Positions 33,236 through 45,803 are shown, counted from the stretch's first letter. The stretch is 64,000 bases of DNA from Thalassia testudinum (GCA_037157565.1 JAZHRO010000002.1:34864501-34928500), one strand, 5' to 3'. The notes: generated by a model not told the origin, from the sequence alone. A program made the numbers and translations.

Positions 33236-34951
33236 TTGAGTCCATCATCTGCTATCCCTCATCTTATCCATCGGTGCATGTTCGGGAGGAGGTCTGTAAG
33301 ACCACCCTTGAGGCCTCCATTAGCTATTCATTCCCATCGAGGCCAAGCCTCGACCTCCTTGTTTGTGCAACAACCTAACCAGATAGATATCTCCTCTGAT
33401 TCATCTGACCCTAACTCTCCTTCATCCATCATCATGGAGCAACCAGCAGAAGAAAATAATCTTGAAAATCAGCTTCATCACCTCAATGATCTATTCCAAG
33501 CCTTTATGAACCTACCGCAATGTCCTATGATGCGAGATCATTACAATCTCGCTATGATGGCGATCAAACCTCGAGTCCAAATCCCCGCTGGAGGTCCTAA
33601 TACTGAACTCAAGCCCAACATGATTCATGTTATTCCCAAATTCCATGGCGTAATTCCGAGGACCCTTGCCAGCATATCAAGTAACTCAAGCATCTGGCAT
33701 AGACCTTCAGGTCAGAAGCTCAAAATCGGGATGTCCTACTCATTAAAATGTTCTCCTTCTCTCTCATGGACAAGGCTACTCACTGGTACCAAACCCAAAC
33801 ACATCCAATCAACACCTGGGCGAAACTACAATTTGAGTTTCTGAAAAAGTTCTGCCCTGTTGGTCGGACAAATGCACTACGGCACCAGATCACACATTTC
33901 ATGTAACAAGTAGGAGAACCGCTTCACGAGGCATGGGATTATTTTCTAGATCTCATGCGAAAGTGCCCCCACCACGGAGTTCCCAAATGGGAACAAGTCC
34001 AGTCTTTTTACCAGGGACACCGTGAGGATATTCGATTATTCGTCAATGCGACCTATGGAGGAAACATTATGGGTCAACACGAAGACACCGTGTGGGAGAT
34101 TCTCGAGAATGTGTGAGAACTCCATCAATAATGAATCCATGGGCATGTTCAACCGAACAAATGCCCGTGCATTGACGAATCCAATGGGAGCACATGAGAT
34201 GTAGGGCCTATCCTCTTCCGTCGACTTGGAACTGATGGCCAGTCGCCTGGGCAAGGTCTCTATTATTGAGAAGAAGGTGGATGAGCTAACTCGACACTTG
34301 CAACAAGCCACATCTACACAAAATCCCATTCGCGCAACCACCCTCTGGCAGGGAGGCTATGCATAATATCTACCGCTGATCTTCTCAGGGGATGGACCCG
34401 TATCCACCCCCATCTGATTCAGGGTCAGAAGGAAATTCTGGACCTGCCTATTCTAGTTGGGGGAACTCTGAACCCTCATATTCTGACTTTTTCAAGGCTC
34501 CTCAAACCTACGAGGACCTCAACGCCATCCAGAATGATCCATTCTCAAACACCTACAACCCTGGATGGCATAATCATCCAAATTTCATGTGGTCAAGGAA
34601 CAATCAAAATCAAAAACCTCAATATCATCCCCGACCACAAGCTCCTCGTTCATATCAGCCGCGGCCCAACCCAACTTATCAATCTAGGCCAACTCACGAA
34701 TATCAGATGACTCTTATCCTTCAGACTCTGGCTAACATTCAGAAAATGAATGCAGCTATGCAAAAATAGCACAAGGACAAGATCATAGAGGTTCTTAATC
34801 AACTCACCCAAGTGGCAAATCCCCGCCAACCTAGTGCACTTCCTTCACAACCTCTTCCTAACCTAAATAACGTACCAAACCAGAGGCACGTTATGAACCC
34901 AAATCAAGGCCAAGCTCACTTTGTTTATCAGGCCCCTTCTGCCCCATCACC
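33236..34951 (+). pseudogene. gag of the longest element (before the A5 insertion)
   Basis: gag of a Tat/Athila-like element, in at least three frames. The N-terminal part (33236-33650) has a Ser/Pro-rich head and MEQPAEENN. The capsid-like region continues after a frameshift near 33650, with motifs DKATHWYQ (near 33770) and FVNATYGG (near 34037) and several in-frame stops. Another frame from 34392 holds the C-terminal pattern YNPGWHNHPNFMW (about residues 55-67) and a Gln/Pro-rich tail to 34951. There LTR A5 interrupts it. The coding sense is lost. Confidence 0.85.
34946..34951 (+). repeat. Left 6-bp direct repeat ATCACC around the A5 insertion
   Basis: ATCACC here and at 37639-37644 lie in the same gag reading frame, so removing what is between would restore a continuous frame. 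They do not directly touch the LTR ends (23 bp on the left and 6 bp on the right intervene), so this is only a possible target duplication. Confidence 0.4.
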
Positions 34952-34974
34952 CGATGGGATGGAGGCTTCGAAAT

Positions 34975-37632
34975 TGATGAGAGCCTCATCATGAGCCATA
35001 ACTAGCTCATTTTGACCCAATAAAGAAGATAAAAGCTCCTACATAACCTAGAAGAAGGCCTAACTGAAGGAACAAGTGCTCCGAGAAGAAAACATGAAAT
35101 AAAGGTTAAAACTGCAATTTTACCATTGCAGTACATAAACGGGATTTCTCAGAGGCAAAACATAGGTCAAATGGTCTAAATGAGATAAAAAGTGGGTTGA
35201 GTCAATCAGAAATGGGTTCATGTGCAATCTAAGAACTAAATGACACCTGGTAACCCTAAAACAGACCCGCTTAAATTAACAAGGTTCCGGTCAGAACAAA
35301 AAGCAAGTAAACCCTCTAAAAATCACGGAAAAACATACTCTAGGGTTTAGAACACTTAATTTGGCCTTTGGAACCTAGTTTGACCTAGATTAGGGTCCTA
35401 GCTCTTCAATTAACCTAATTTGGGTTTTTACGCAAAATGTCCAGTCAAACGACGTCAAACCTAAAATCCAACTTCACCATTGGATTCATTAGGTCCAAAT
35501 TAGGTTTATACCAAAATTTGGACCTAAGGAGAGGTCATCTTGACCTACTTTGCAATTTAGTACACCCAAATCACAAATTGGTCCCTATCTTTTGAATACC
35601 ATTGCAGAGAACCCCCTAGGTTCTTCGCCTCCTTTGCAAACCGGTCCTGCCGCCATTGCTAGGGCAGAACCGAGCTCCGGCAAGGTTCGGAGAGGGATTG
35701 CTCTCTAATCCCTCAGAGATTCCCTCCCAGAAATTGAAGGAGGATTCTCTGAGGAATTCCCTTCCATTTAAGACCGATATCGATCCCTGGTGTGAACCCA
35801 ATCTCTCGTGCGAACGCACGAGAGATTTGGGTATCCTAACTCCTTTCCATCTCCGGCGACCAACCTCAGGCAATTACGTGCCCTTCACGCCCTGCACACC
35901 CAGTCCAGCGCCTATATAAGAACCCACAACTCCGGCCGAAGAGGCGGAGCTTGATTTGGCCGAGTTTCCCACTTCAATTCCTCTCCTCCTGCCCGGCCAA
36001 ATGTCCCAGCTAGCTCCGGCGAGCCCCCCTCCCCTCCCTCTTCGCTCTGCCACAAAACCAGTGGCAGAGTTAGCTTCCTGACCTCCCTCCGCATCGCGCA
36101 GTACCAACGCACGCCGCCTCAGCCCCGTCGTCGCCGCCGTTCTCCCCCACTGGGCGTCATCTTCTCCGGCGACAGCAGGTACTGCTGTCCGCCTTCCATC
36201 CCCTTTCGTCCTTACAATTAGGTTAGAACTCCTCTCCATCCTATCCTCTCTCTTTTCCCCCTGTTATCTCATCTGATTACCCCTCGACCGACGCTGACCA
36301 CCCTCATCTTCCACATCACCGACCGAACTCCGGCGAGCCGCCCACACCACTCTGCCACTCCACACGGCTCGCCAACCACCTCGTGAGCTCCGCCTCACCA
36401 CCAGGAACTCGCTCCACCCCACAACTGCCACTCCAGACCTCCATAACCACCCCCCGAACAACTCACCATCTCCGGCCACAGGTTGACCCAGGCGCGCACG
36501 CCTAGGCCGACCGGCAACCTGCAGCATCACCCACCGCCTTCGCCGTGCTACGGCGAAGGTTTCCAGCTATTCTGATTGGGCCAATAGGCCGTTCTGTGGA
36601 ATCTCAGGTGAACGCCCCGGCCGCCATTAACAGCCGAAGCAGCAGGAAGCTTGGAGCAGCAGCAGGCGTCAGGCTTCTCAGGCGGCAGGTGCAGCAGGCT
36701 CTCGCAAGTGTCGCGAGGTGACTGAGTTCAGCAAAGAGCACCAGCAGGGCCTTCAGCGTGGGCAATTGTACACAAGAGTTTGCGGGCGCGCGTGAGGGAA
36801 GGACGAAACCATTAGTCCCACATCGTGGAATCTCAAGGCACAGGTATGGTATAAAGAGTTTTTGTGATATAGCTTTACTGCCTCGAAAGCACAGGGGTGA
36901 GGTCCCTCACTGACCCCACACCCGCCTCGTCCGCGACCTGACCATGCGGACTTGGCGGATCCGACCCGACCTAGACCTACGCACTCCTCGCGCATCACAC
37001 CACCTTCAGGTGCGCCTGGTCCCGGGTACGATCCGACCCGATTAATGCCTGTGGCTCTGGGAGAGCAGCTGTGAGTGAATTGCTTGAGAGAGAGAGACGC
37101 GCGGGTAGAGGGAGAGAAGGGTTAGGTTTTGCTCCTGTGCAGGCAGGCTGAACGCAGGAGAAGGACTTGGCCGCTACAGAAGAAGAAGAAGGAAAGGCAA
37201 GGTGAAGAAAGAAGAAAGAAAGAAGCCTTCGCACGAGAAGCAGGAAAAACAGAGAAGAGAGAAGCAAGGCAAGACCACAGAAGAGGAGAGTAAAGAAGCA
37301 AAGAAGAAGGAAGGAAAGAAAGGCTTCGCCAAGGCATAGAAAGAAGAAGAAAATCAAGAAGGGAAAATACTTTTAAGACGTCTGATCTTGTGATCAGACG
37401 TCCAATTTCATATTTTTGTCCTAATAACTTTTAATTGCATACATTCACATTTGGATTGATATTTTGAGTAAATTAGAGTGTTCAATTACATTTTGACTAG
37501 TAGTAAATTCCATTTGCTCCCTGTGTTCGACCTCGGATACTCCGATTTTCGAGTAATAAAAATCTTTATTTGTTTTGAACACTTTAGCGGCTATACTACA
37601 ACGCGATATTAGACATCATACACGGGTTATCA
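34975..37632 (+). mobile_element. LTR A5, solo LTR inside gag
   Basis: Family-A LTR of 2658 bp starting TGATGAGAGCCTCATCA and ending CACGGGTTATCA. The main TATA box is at 35913-35920, the snRNA-type pair at 36815-36855, and the purine-rich tract around 37170-37350. gag continues on both sides, so it is an insertion reduced to one LTR. The bases directly next to the ends (GAAAT and GCCGC) do not match; the ATCACC repeats slightly further out do. Confidence 0.85.
36815..36855 (+). promoter_or_regulatory. snRNA-type promoter pair (USE + TATA) in LTR A5, best copy
   Basis: GTCCCACATCG (36815-36825) matches the USE consensus exactly and TATAAA (36850-36855) follows after exactly 24 bp. After the T-run at 36859-36863, next to the TATA box and upstream of the expected start, the first TTTT is in TTAGGTTTTGC near 37127. 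Predicted Pol III product about 240-250 nt, with hairpin arms GGTGAGG/CCTCAC at about 36896-36910. Confidence 0.7.
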
Positions 37633-37638
37633 GCCGCA

Positions 37639-37991
37639 ATCACCTCTTTTTCCCACACCAACCCAGAACCAGGCAGGACTAAATTCTGTTACTACCCGTA
37701 GTGGCAAAGCAACACAAGACCCACCCTATCCAAGCCACTTTCAGCTGGGTAATGCAACCCCAAACCCTAGGATAGTCATCCAGAATACCCCTATCCCAGA
37801 TCAAGACCTGGACCCATTCTAGAGGACCTACAAAACTTCCATTTCTGGAGGCCTTGACCAAAGGAAAAAGGAAACCCTAACCCGTGGCACTTGAGGAGGA
37901 CCTGGTCAAGCTCTTTGAGCAAGTCCAAATAAACATCCCCTTGATAGATGCAATACGCCATGTATCGGCTTACGCGTGATTCCTGAAAGAT
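37639..37991 (+). pseudogene. gag C-terminus and linker to protease
   Basis: gag resumes with LNSVTTRSGKATQ (37678-37716), the Thr-Arg-Ser-Gly motif typical of the end of gag in this lineage. It is followed by a frameshift and the linker LVKLFEQVQINIPLIDAIRH (about 37906-37965). Stops at 37820 and 37978 show decay. Confidence 0.8.
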
Positions 37992-38798
37992 GTGTGTACA
38001 CCCAAGCGTAAGCCGCAAACCGAAGGCAGGAACCCAATCGTACTGTCTGAGCAAGCCAGCTCCATCATTTTGAGCAAACTCCTACCTAAGGCAAAAGATC
38101 TAGGCACCCCTCTGATCTCCTGTGCTATCAATGATAGACAATTTGACCAAGCCTTATTGGACCTAGGAGCTTCCATCAATTTGATACCTACTTCCCTACT
38201 AGACTATTTTGAGGAATCTGAACTTAAACCTGCAGAGATGACTTTGCAGTTAGCAGATCAATCTATTAAGTCACCAAAAGGAATTCTTGAGGATGTTATA
38301 GTTAGGGTACATGATTTCTACTTCCTAGTGGATTTCATAGTCTTAGACATGGATGCTCCTGAGAACTTGAAGAATACACCGATCATATTAGGAAGACCTT
38401 TTCTAGCCACAGCTATGGCCAATATTAATTGTGAGGAGGGCTAAATTGAGTTAAAATTTGGGAGTAAGACACTGAAGATCGATATCTTTAAGGCCCAACA
38501 AGGAATTAATTGCGGGGTTATAGAACAAATTTGTGATATCGAGGCCGTGGTTGACGTTCTATGTATCAAGGAAAACCAGAATATTTTTTATCAACCACAA
38601 GAAGATCAAAACCCACAATTTGACGAGTCTAAACCTAACCTAGACACACCCATAGCTCCTTCCTTTGCTCTCGACACCCACCCTGAACCACCTGCTGCTA
38701 CTAACAACCCAGTTATGGAATTAAAGCGTCTTCCTGATCATCTAAAATACGTCCTTTTGGGTTCCAATCAGATGTTTCCTATGATTATCAACTCCTGA
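37992..38798 (+). pseudogene. Aspartic protease of the longest element
   Basis: Retropepsin-like protease that cuts the Gag-Pol polyprotein. The active site LLDLGASINLIP (38155-38190) keeps the catalytic Asp; ILGRPFLAT follows at about 38389-38415. An in-frame stop (TAA at 38442-38444) comes after NINCEEG, and the frame continues behind it through a charged linker to 38796. The catalytic Asp is intact here, unlike in the two gag-PR-only copies in this window. Confidence 0.88.
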
Positions 38799-38859
38799 CT
38801 TACACCTGATCAGAAAACATGCCTGATTTCTATTCTCCAGTAGCATTGAAGAGCCATTG

Positions 38860-39690
38860 GATGGACTCTCGATGATTTGACTGGCATCAGCCCTTATACT
38901 GCACACATCACATCTATACCAAAGAGGGCTCACGACCATCCCGTGAAATACAGAGACGCCTAAATCCAAATCTGTAAGATGTCATGAAAAAGGAGATCAT
39001 CAAGTGGTTAGATGTAGGAATCATCTACCCGATCTCTGACTGTCGATGGTTGAGTCCAATCCAAGTTGTGCCTAAGAAGGCAGGACTCACCATCATCACA
39101 GCCGAAATCAGAGAAACCATACGGACCCGTATAGAGAACTTGTGGAGAGTCTACATGGATTACAAAAGACTCAATTCCTCCACAAAAAAGGATCATTTCA
39201 CACTACCGTTCATTGATCATATCCTCAAGAAACTAGCGAGAAATTAATTCTTCTGCTTTTTGGATGGGTACTCTGGTTATAACCAGGGCGCAATCCATCC
39301 TGAGGACCAAGAGAAGACTACCTTCACCTGCCCTTTCGAAACGTACGCATTCCGAAGGATGCCGTTCGGTCTCAGCAATGCACTTGCTACTTTTCAGCGG
39401 TGCATGCTTGCCATATTCTCATATATGGTAGGTGAATACCTTAAAGTCTTCATGGATGACTTCTCGGTATTTGGGGAATCTTTTGATGATTGCCTCCTGC
39501 ACTTGGTCCAAATCCTCAGGCGATGCATCGACGTGAACTTAGTTCTTTTCTGGGAAAAGAGCCACTTCATGGTACCTGAGGGAATTGTCCTGGGACATCT
39601 CGTCTCTAAAAAAGGCATCCAGGTTGATCGAGCCAAGGTGAATCTAATTTCCAAATTCACTGTACCTAGCTCGACCAAGGACATCTGATG
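38860..39690 (+). pseudogene. Reverse transcriptase of the longest element
   Basis: Ty3/gypsy RT. Recognisable in order: KKEIIKWLDVGIIYPISD (from 38984), the DYKRLN block (about 39157-39175), FLDGYSGYNQ with the first catalytic Asp (39256-39285), MPFGLSNA (39358-39382), FMDDFSVFGES with the catalytic Asp pair (39451-39483) and the end of the palm/thumb to 39687. An in-frame TAA at 39244-39246 and a frameshift in the N-terminal part (38800-38980) break it, and a TGA (39686-39688) separates it from RNase H. Confidence 0.9.
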
Positions 39691-40458
39691 CTTTCTAGGG
39701 CACGTCGATTTTTACCATCGTTCATTCCTGATTTTTCAAAAATCGCACACCCCCTGACTAATCATCTATCTAAGGATATCCCCTTAGAAATCACTGAGGA
39801 ATTCACTCATGCATTTGAGATCTTACGTGATCGAGTTACCCAAGCACCTATCTTGCAGTCCCCTGATTGGTCTCAACCCTTTGAGATCATGTGTGATGCA
39901 TCTGATTATGCTGTGGGTGCGGTACTTGGGCAGAAAATAGACGGGAAACCCGTGGTCATCTACTACGCTAGCAAGACACTTGAAGATGCTCTGCGTAACT
40001 ACACAGTTACAGAGAAAGAGCTACTAGCCATCGTATTTGGCCTGGAAAAATTCAGATTTTATCCTTTGGGTTCCCATGTTATCATATACTCGAATCACAC
40101 TACAGTAAGGCATCTCCTCACGAAGGACGCGAAACCTCAACTAATCCGCTGGATCTTGCTATTGCAAGAATTCGATCTGGAAATTCACGTTAAAGAGGGA
40201 AAGCAAAATGCAGTAGCTGACCATTTGTCCCATCTTCCTTCTTCAGTCATCGACCAGTCTGGTCCGATCGCCGAGCATTTTCCAAACAAGCACCTGGTAG
40301 CCATTCACAGTCTCCCATGGTTTGCTGATATTGTAAACTACTTGGTTATGAGGAAAGCTCTGCCAGATTGGGCGACTTCCAGGCGGGACAAATTGATTGC
40401 CGAGGCCAAGTACTATATTTGGAAGGAACCACACCTCTTTCACAATGGCAATGATTAG
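39688..40458 (+). pseudogene. RNase H domain and connection to integrase
   Basis: Continues from RT with FLPSFIPDFSKIAHPL. RNase H residues: [15 protein letters not shown] (first Asp, about residues 69-83), TEKELLAIVFGLEKF (Glu, about 109-123), IIYSNHTTV where the family has YTDH, so the third acidic residue is Asn, and NAVADHLSHLP (fourth Asp, about 174-184). The Asp-to-Asn change would abolish activity. The frame ends at TAG 40456-40458, inside the first part of integrase. Confidence 0.9.
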
Positions 40459-41548
40459 GTGATCCGGAGATGCATTCCTGACAATGAGGTCAATGACGTG
40501 ATCTCATTCTGTCACAACCAAGCCTGTGGTTGCCATTTCTCTAGGCGTAAAACCGCAGCGAAAATTCTCCAGTGTGGCTTCTTTTGGCCGACTTTGTTCA
40601 AAGATGCACAAATGTATTGTAGGGCAAGTGCTCATTGTCGGACCCTCGGCAAAATGGGCCCGCGGGATATGATGCCATTGAACCTGATTTTTGTGTGAGA
40701 AATCTTTGACACATGGGGAATTGATTTCATGGGACCCATTACCGAATCTAATGGCTTCAAGTACATTCTACTCGCTGTTGATTATGTCTCTAAATGGATC
40801 GAAGTCGTCCCCACGAGAACTAATGATCATAGAGTTGTCCTCCGATTTATCCAGGAGATCTTTACCAGATTTAGGGTTCCTAAGGCCATCATCAGCGATG
40901 GCGGGTCTCATTTTAAAATGTGCACTTCCAGTCCCTGATGAAAAAGTATGGGGTGTCACATCGTATCTCAACTCCTTACCACCCCCAGACTAATGGACTG
41001 GCAAAACTGTCGAATCGAGAGATCAAGAAGATCCTTCAGGTCACTGTTCAGCCGATAGGAAGGATTGGTCTACTCGCCTTCCAGAAGCCTTGTGGGCATA
41101 TAGGATCGCTCATAAGACCCAATTAGGCATGTCTCCCTTTAGATTAGTGTACGAAAAGGCATGTCACCTTCCCGTCGAGATGGAGAACAAGGCTTATTGG
41201 GCAGTACGGAAATGCAATCTAGATCTAATGAAGGCTGGAATACACCGTCAGTTGCAATTGAGTGAGATCGAGAAACTACGCAATGATGCGTATGAGAACT
41301 CGCATATCTACAAAGAGCGGGTTAAGGCCTTTCATGACAGACACATTGTGAGAAAATCTCTTCACCTTGGTCAAGAAGTTCTACTCTTTGATGCCAAACT
41401 CAAACTGTTTCCAGGAAAACTCAGATCAAAATGGATTGGACCATTCTTTGTGAGACAAATCCTTAAGAATGGAACCATTGAAATTAGTGAACTCAACCTC
41501 GATTCTAAACCTTTTATCATGAACAGTCAGACTCAAACCATTCGTTGA
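40459..41548 (+). pseudogene. Integrase of the longest element
   Basis: HHCC zinc-binding domain from 40500: FCHNQACGCHFSRRKTA with the two His, then MYCRASAHC with the two Cys. A stop/frameshift follows near 40695. The catalytic core has DFMGPI and [10 protein letters not shown] (first Asp, 40778-40806), IISDGGSHF (second Asp, 40889-40915) and, after a further frameshift near 40918, SNREIKK (Glu, about 41015). The C-terminal part 41090-41548 (AYRIAHKTQLGMSPFRLVYE to KLKLFPGKLRSKWIGPF) is open and well kept. The DDE triad is intact but split over frames. Confidence 0.9.
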
Positions 41549-43241
41549 ACTCACTAACTCAAACTTGGCTGAGGTATCTTTTACCCTCCATTCTCCCTGA
41601 GCTCATTGCGCCCGGCTGATGGCGTTAAACTCAGGGCTTAACGGGAGGCAGCCCATCATCTTTTTGAAAAACCCAAAACCCTTCTTGACACATCTTATGT
41701 TGAACTCATATTGTACTTTAGGGTTCATCCATTAGAACAACGACTCCACCTCTAGTACCAGTACTCAAGCTTGAAATCATCTGCAATAGTCACCCCGACA
41801 CGTCCACCCACCCAAAACCTGTTCCAATGTATGATCTAAGCTCAATTTGAACTCACCTAATTTACAATGAGAATATTGCAAATCGTAGGCATGGGGGGGT
41901 ATTAAAATGCAAAACGCTGTGAGAATCACTTCACAATAAAGGGTTTCACAAAAAAATTACATATTCTAAAAAACCAAAAAAATAAAAAATGGGACAAAAA
42001 TGGAGAAGGAAGGAAATTTTGACGAATCAATTTGCATATCATTTTTTAGGAGGAAAAGGGGAGGTGATATACATGTCAAAAAGGAGCACAGTTTGAAAAG
42101 AAAAAAAAAGATAGTCATTAGTAAAAGATTATGGAATCTACTTAGTTTTAAACCAAATCAAAGGAAAGAAATAAAAAGACAAAAGTGCTAAGGGACAAAA
42201 GAGATTAGTATGAACGCTGATCTTAGGCCACTTGGGTTGTGATTTTAGGCTTAAAAATTCAAGTATTTGTTAAGATCTGGATAGTCCTCAAGAGGTTGGG
42301 GAAAATGCGAAGCTTAAGTATTAGGTCTAAGGCTTAGGGATTATTCGACCTCGATAACTGACCTCTGGTTTGCGGGACTCGGTAACTTAAGCACCTTAAC
42401 CCACACACAGTCTGGTTTAATGCGTTTAATTATTAAAATCATGCAAATGCGTTAAATGTATTCTGAGAAAGGTACCTAGATTAGGAGCAGCTAATCAACA
42501 CAAGTTGATTTGGAAGAGTTCCCAGAGCGGAGAGGCGGGAAATTCCCCTCGAAGATGTGCAATAACATATCGTCTCCTCGATGCTTGTCTCCTAGGATAT
42601 CTAAATATCCTACCAGGGGCATGTAAGCACCTTGTGCTAGTTCAGATGCCATGGACGGCATTATCACGAAATGTCGATTGCTAGGGTCTGGATTTAGCTA
42701 CAGAACGCCATGGGCAGGATTATCCTAAAATCTCGAAAGCCAGGGTTCTAGGGGTTGCCATGAGCGGTGCTATCTCGAAGCATCGATTGCCAAGGACCCT
42801 GCAAGGATTGATGGTGGGAGCTAGGAATCCGATACAAACCGTGTTGTAAAGCCAAAACGAAGCTAGAAATAAAGAAAGAAAAGAGAAAGAAAATTCTCCA
42901 AAAACAAAAAAAAATCTTTAGTCTCTCTTACAAAAACGTACTGCAAACTAAACCCGGACTAAACATGTTTTAAGCACGGGTGCATTAATCGCAGAGTTCA
43001 ACGAACAATAGGATAGTTCCTGTGGGCCTTAGAAATCTTCATGGCAGACTGAGGCTAGAGCTAGTCAGTTCCGGATCTTGGATGGTACTTGAGTACCTGT
43101 AGGCCTACTATTAGCATTCTGACCTAATCAACAAAAAGAAAGCACACAGCAGAAATCTGAGCATAAAAAGGCATGGTGTAGAATCTAAGTTAATTCCATG
43201 AGATTTTGCTAGGGGACTAGCAAAAGCTAGGCATGGGGGTA
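41549..43241 (+). other. 3' non-coding region of the longest element
   Basis: Starts with the post-integrase block AACGGGAGGCAGCCCA (41639-41654). Then come ACAATGAGAATATTGCA and the G-run GGCATGGGGGGG (41864-41900), about 1.3 kb of non-coding DNA, and finally the polypurine tract GGCATGGGGGTA at 43230-43241. The last 330 bp are shared with 24004-24341. The small frame 42000-42191 is a chance ORF in A-rich sequence. Confidence 0.75.
42648..42811 (+). repeat. Three imperfect tandem units (GCCATGRRCGG...) in the 3' region
   Basis: Units start GCCATGGACGG (42650), GCCATGGGCAGG (42708) and GCCATGAGCGG (42758). Each is 50-58 bp and contains TCGATTGC or TCGAAAGCC. They are not found elsewhere in the window. 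Confidence 0.6.
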
Positions 43242-45803
43242 TGATGGGAACACCATCATGAGCCATAACTAGCTCAATTTAGTCATTATGAAGGAATAAA
43301 TGCTCCTACATAACCACCAGAGGACTATAATTCATTGCATAATCATTCTGAGAGAAAGATAAGAAAACAGGGTTAAAACTATAATTTTACCATCATATCT
43401 CAATTGCAGTACAATCACAAGTTTTCTCAAGGGTTGAACAAAGGTCAAATGATCCTAAGAGTCCAATAAGCGGGTTAGAACAAACAGAAAAGGGATTTTC
43501 ATGCGTTATAAGAATTAATGGACATCTGAAACCCTAAAAATAGACCCACTTAATTTGCTGAGGTTCTGGTCAGGATAAAATTCACCTAAACCCTCTAAAA
43601 TTCATAGAAAAATATTATCTAGGGTTTGGTAACTTCAATTTGACCATCAAAATCCGTCTTGACCCAAAATAAAGTCTCAGACAGACATTTGCCCTAATTT
43701 AGGTTTTTGCATAAATTACACAGTCAAACTAGGTCAAAACCAAAATCCAACTTCACCATTAGATTCCTTAGGTTCAAATTGGATTTGTACCAAAATTTAG
43801 GCCTAATCTGAGATCATCATAACCTAGTTTGCAATTTAGTCCTGTCTAACTCTTTTATCTCACACATCTACCCCTAACTTTCGAATCCTTTGCATTTTAG
43901 ACCCTAACTTTATCTTTGTCTTCACAAAAAGTTCCCTGTTGCCATGAAATCCTAATCCTACAAACTCCAACGACCTTTAAAGGGCAAAATCTTTGTGATT
44001 GCTTGACGAATCCCTCTCAAAATTGAAAGGGAAACTCGTCAAGTAATTGCCTTCCAAATGAGCGCATTTGGGAATCTTAAAACTCCCTAGAATCCTAATG
44101 CGAATGGTTTGATTGATTGGGTATCCTACGCCAACGAGAAGCTCGGAGATTCTAAGCTTGTTTTTCAAGCTTAGAACTCCGTTTAGAGCCCTATAAAAAG
44201 ACCCTCATGGCCTTGCACATTTTCCTAGCAAGTCTTGGCGTGTCAAAAGGCCCTAGAAACCTACCTCCAACCACCGTAGACCCCTACTCCGGCGATCTCT
44301 TCAACCCTCCTCCGACCATCCAACGACCAAATTGGTCGGTCCTCTCGACTACCCTCTTCGTCGTGACCTCCCCAACCAAAGGGAGGTCGTGCCTCTGCCT
44401 CTGTCCCTGTCGCCACCTCGCTGCCTCTACCTCCTCCAACTCCGGTCGGCCAACACCAGAGTCATCCGCCCCTCTACCTTGCCCCTAAGTGACTCTATCT
44501 CTTCCTCTCTCCCTCTAGTCTCTTCCCTCATACTCACAAACCACTCGCGACCACTGCATCGCCTTCTCGCACTTTGTCTTCTCCGCCTCCGACAGAACTC
44601 TGGCGAGTTCGCCCAACCACCATAGTCCACCAAATTTCCCCACGCCACTTCCATAAGTTCCGCCGCATCACCATCTACAAAAGTCCTCAATCTATTCCAC
44701 GATTCACCCACCAGAACACCTCCCCGAACTCAAGCACTTCCGCTTCACCTTCTCAAGGTCGTTAGGCCTCCACCATCACGTGCACCTCACGCTGCACACA
44801 ACGCCACACTCGCCATTCCATGACAATCCCTCTGGACTATTTTATTGTGGCTGTAAGGTCGTACTTTGCATTTTAGGTGTTCGCCGAGAAGCCACCGCCG
44901 CCTCCGCCTTCTCCAACTTCGACGGCCTTGTTCTCATAATGTTCTTCCTTACCTCCACGCCCAGGTGGTGTGGAATCCCTCCAGCTGTAGTTCCAGACTC
45001 CTGATTGAAGTAGCCAGTGCCTTCCTTGCTCGTAATTGCAAGCTCGACCTGCTGCTGTTGACGTAGGAAGAAGGTGTGGGACTTTAGTCCCACATTGTGG
45101 GTTGCTGAAGCGCACGCACGACTTAAGTTGATTTTGTGCATTCGCTTGGTTACCTTAGTGAGCACAGGGTGAGGTCCCTCTCCACGTATGCACACCACGC
45201 GAGTCTGGGCCTTGGTACATTTACTCGAATACCCGAGTTCGGTCTGGTTCACCTGATTCTGAGAGATAAAGAAGAGAGAGAGAGTAGGGGTTTTTTCCCT
45301 CTGCTGCTCTCTACACTTAGAGAATTTGAAGAGGCCTTTGCCTCTGTGCTACTGTGCCTGTGCCTCTCCCTGAGGCTTGAAGAGAAGAGAGGAAGAGGCC
45401 TTTGCCTCTGTTAAGGTGTCTGAGCGTCTATTCTGTCATCTGATATCTATTGATACCTTGGTTTTGTTGGTTAAATTGAGATTTGCTTGGCTTATATTAT
45501 TATGTTACTTTGAGTAGCTTGCAAAGCTTAACATTGTAGGGTAATTTGGTGATTCAAATCACCATTTTACCCTCTTCTTTTTGCACATTACCATTGGAAA
45601 TTTTTGCTATATCATTTTGAATCAATATTGATTGCAATCACTCATATCTTTTATCTAGAATTGTGATTTTGAGATTGAATTGCCACTTGCTCCCAGAGAA
45701 CAACCACGGATTTATTTCAAGTATAAATTTTATTTGTTTTTCATGCTGATTCGATCTATACTACAATGCAATGATACTAAAACCTATTTCAGAGTGAATA
45801 ACA
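43242..45803 (+). mobile_element. LTR A6, 3' LTR of the longest element
   Basis: 2562-bp family-A LTR directly after the polypurine tract, starting TGATGGGAACACCATCA and ending GAGTGAATAACA. It has the TATA box (44192-44199), pyrimidine-rich part and snRNA-type pair (45087-45129). It is most similar to A4. The LTR at the other end of this coding element is of family B, so the pair is mismatched. It abuts the truncated LTR C2. Confidence 0.85.
45087..45129 (+). promoter_or_regulatory. snRNA-type promoter pair in LTR A6 (weaker)
   Basis: GTCCCACATTG (45087-45097) has one mismatch to the USE consensus. TTAAGTT (45123-45129) follows after 25 bp and is a poor TATA box. The first strong T-run downstream, apart from one next to the box, is GGGGTTTTTTCCC at about 45287-45299. 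Confidence 0.45.
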
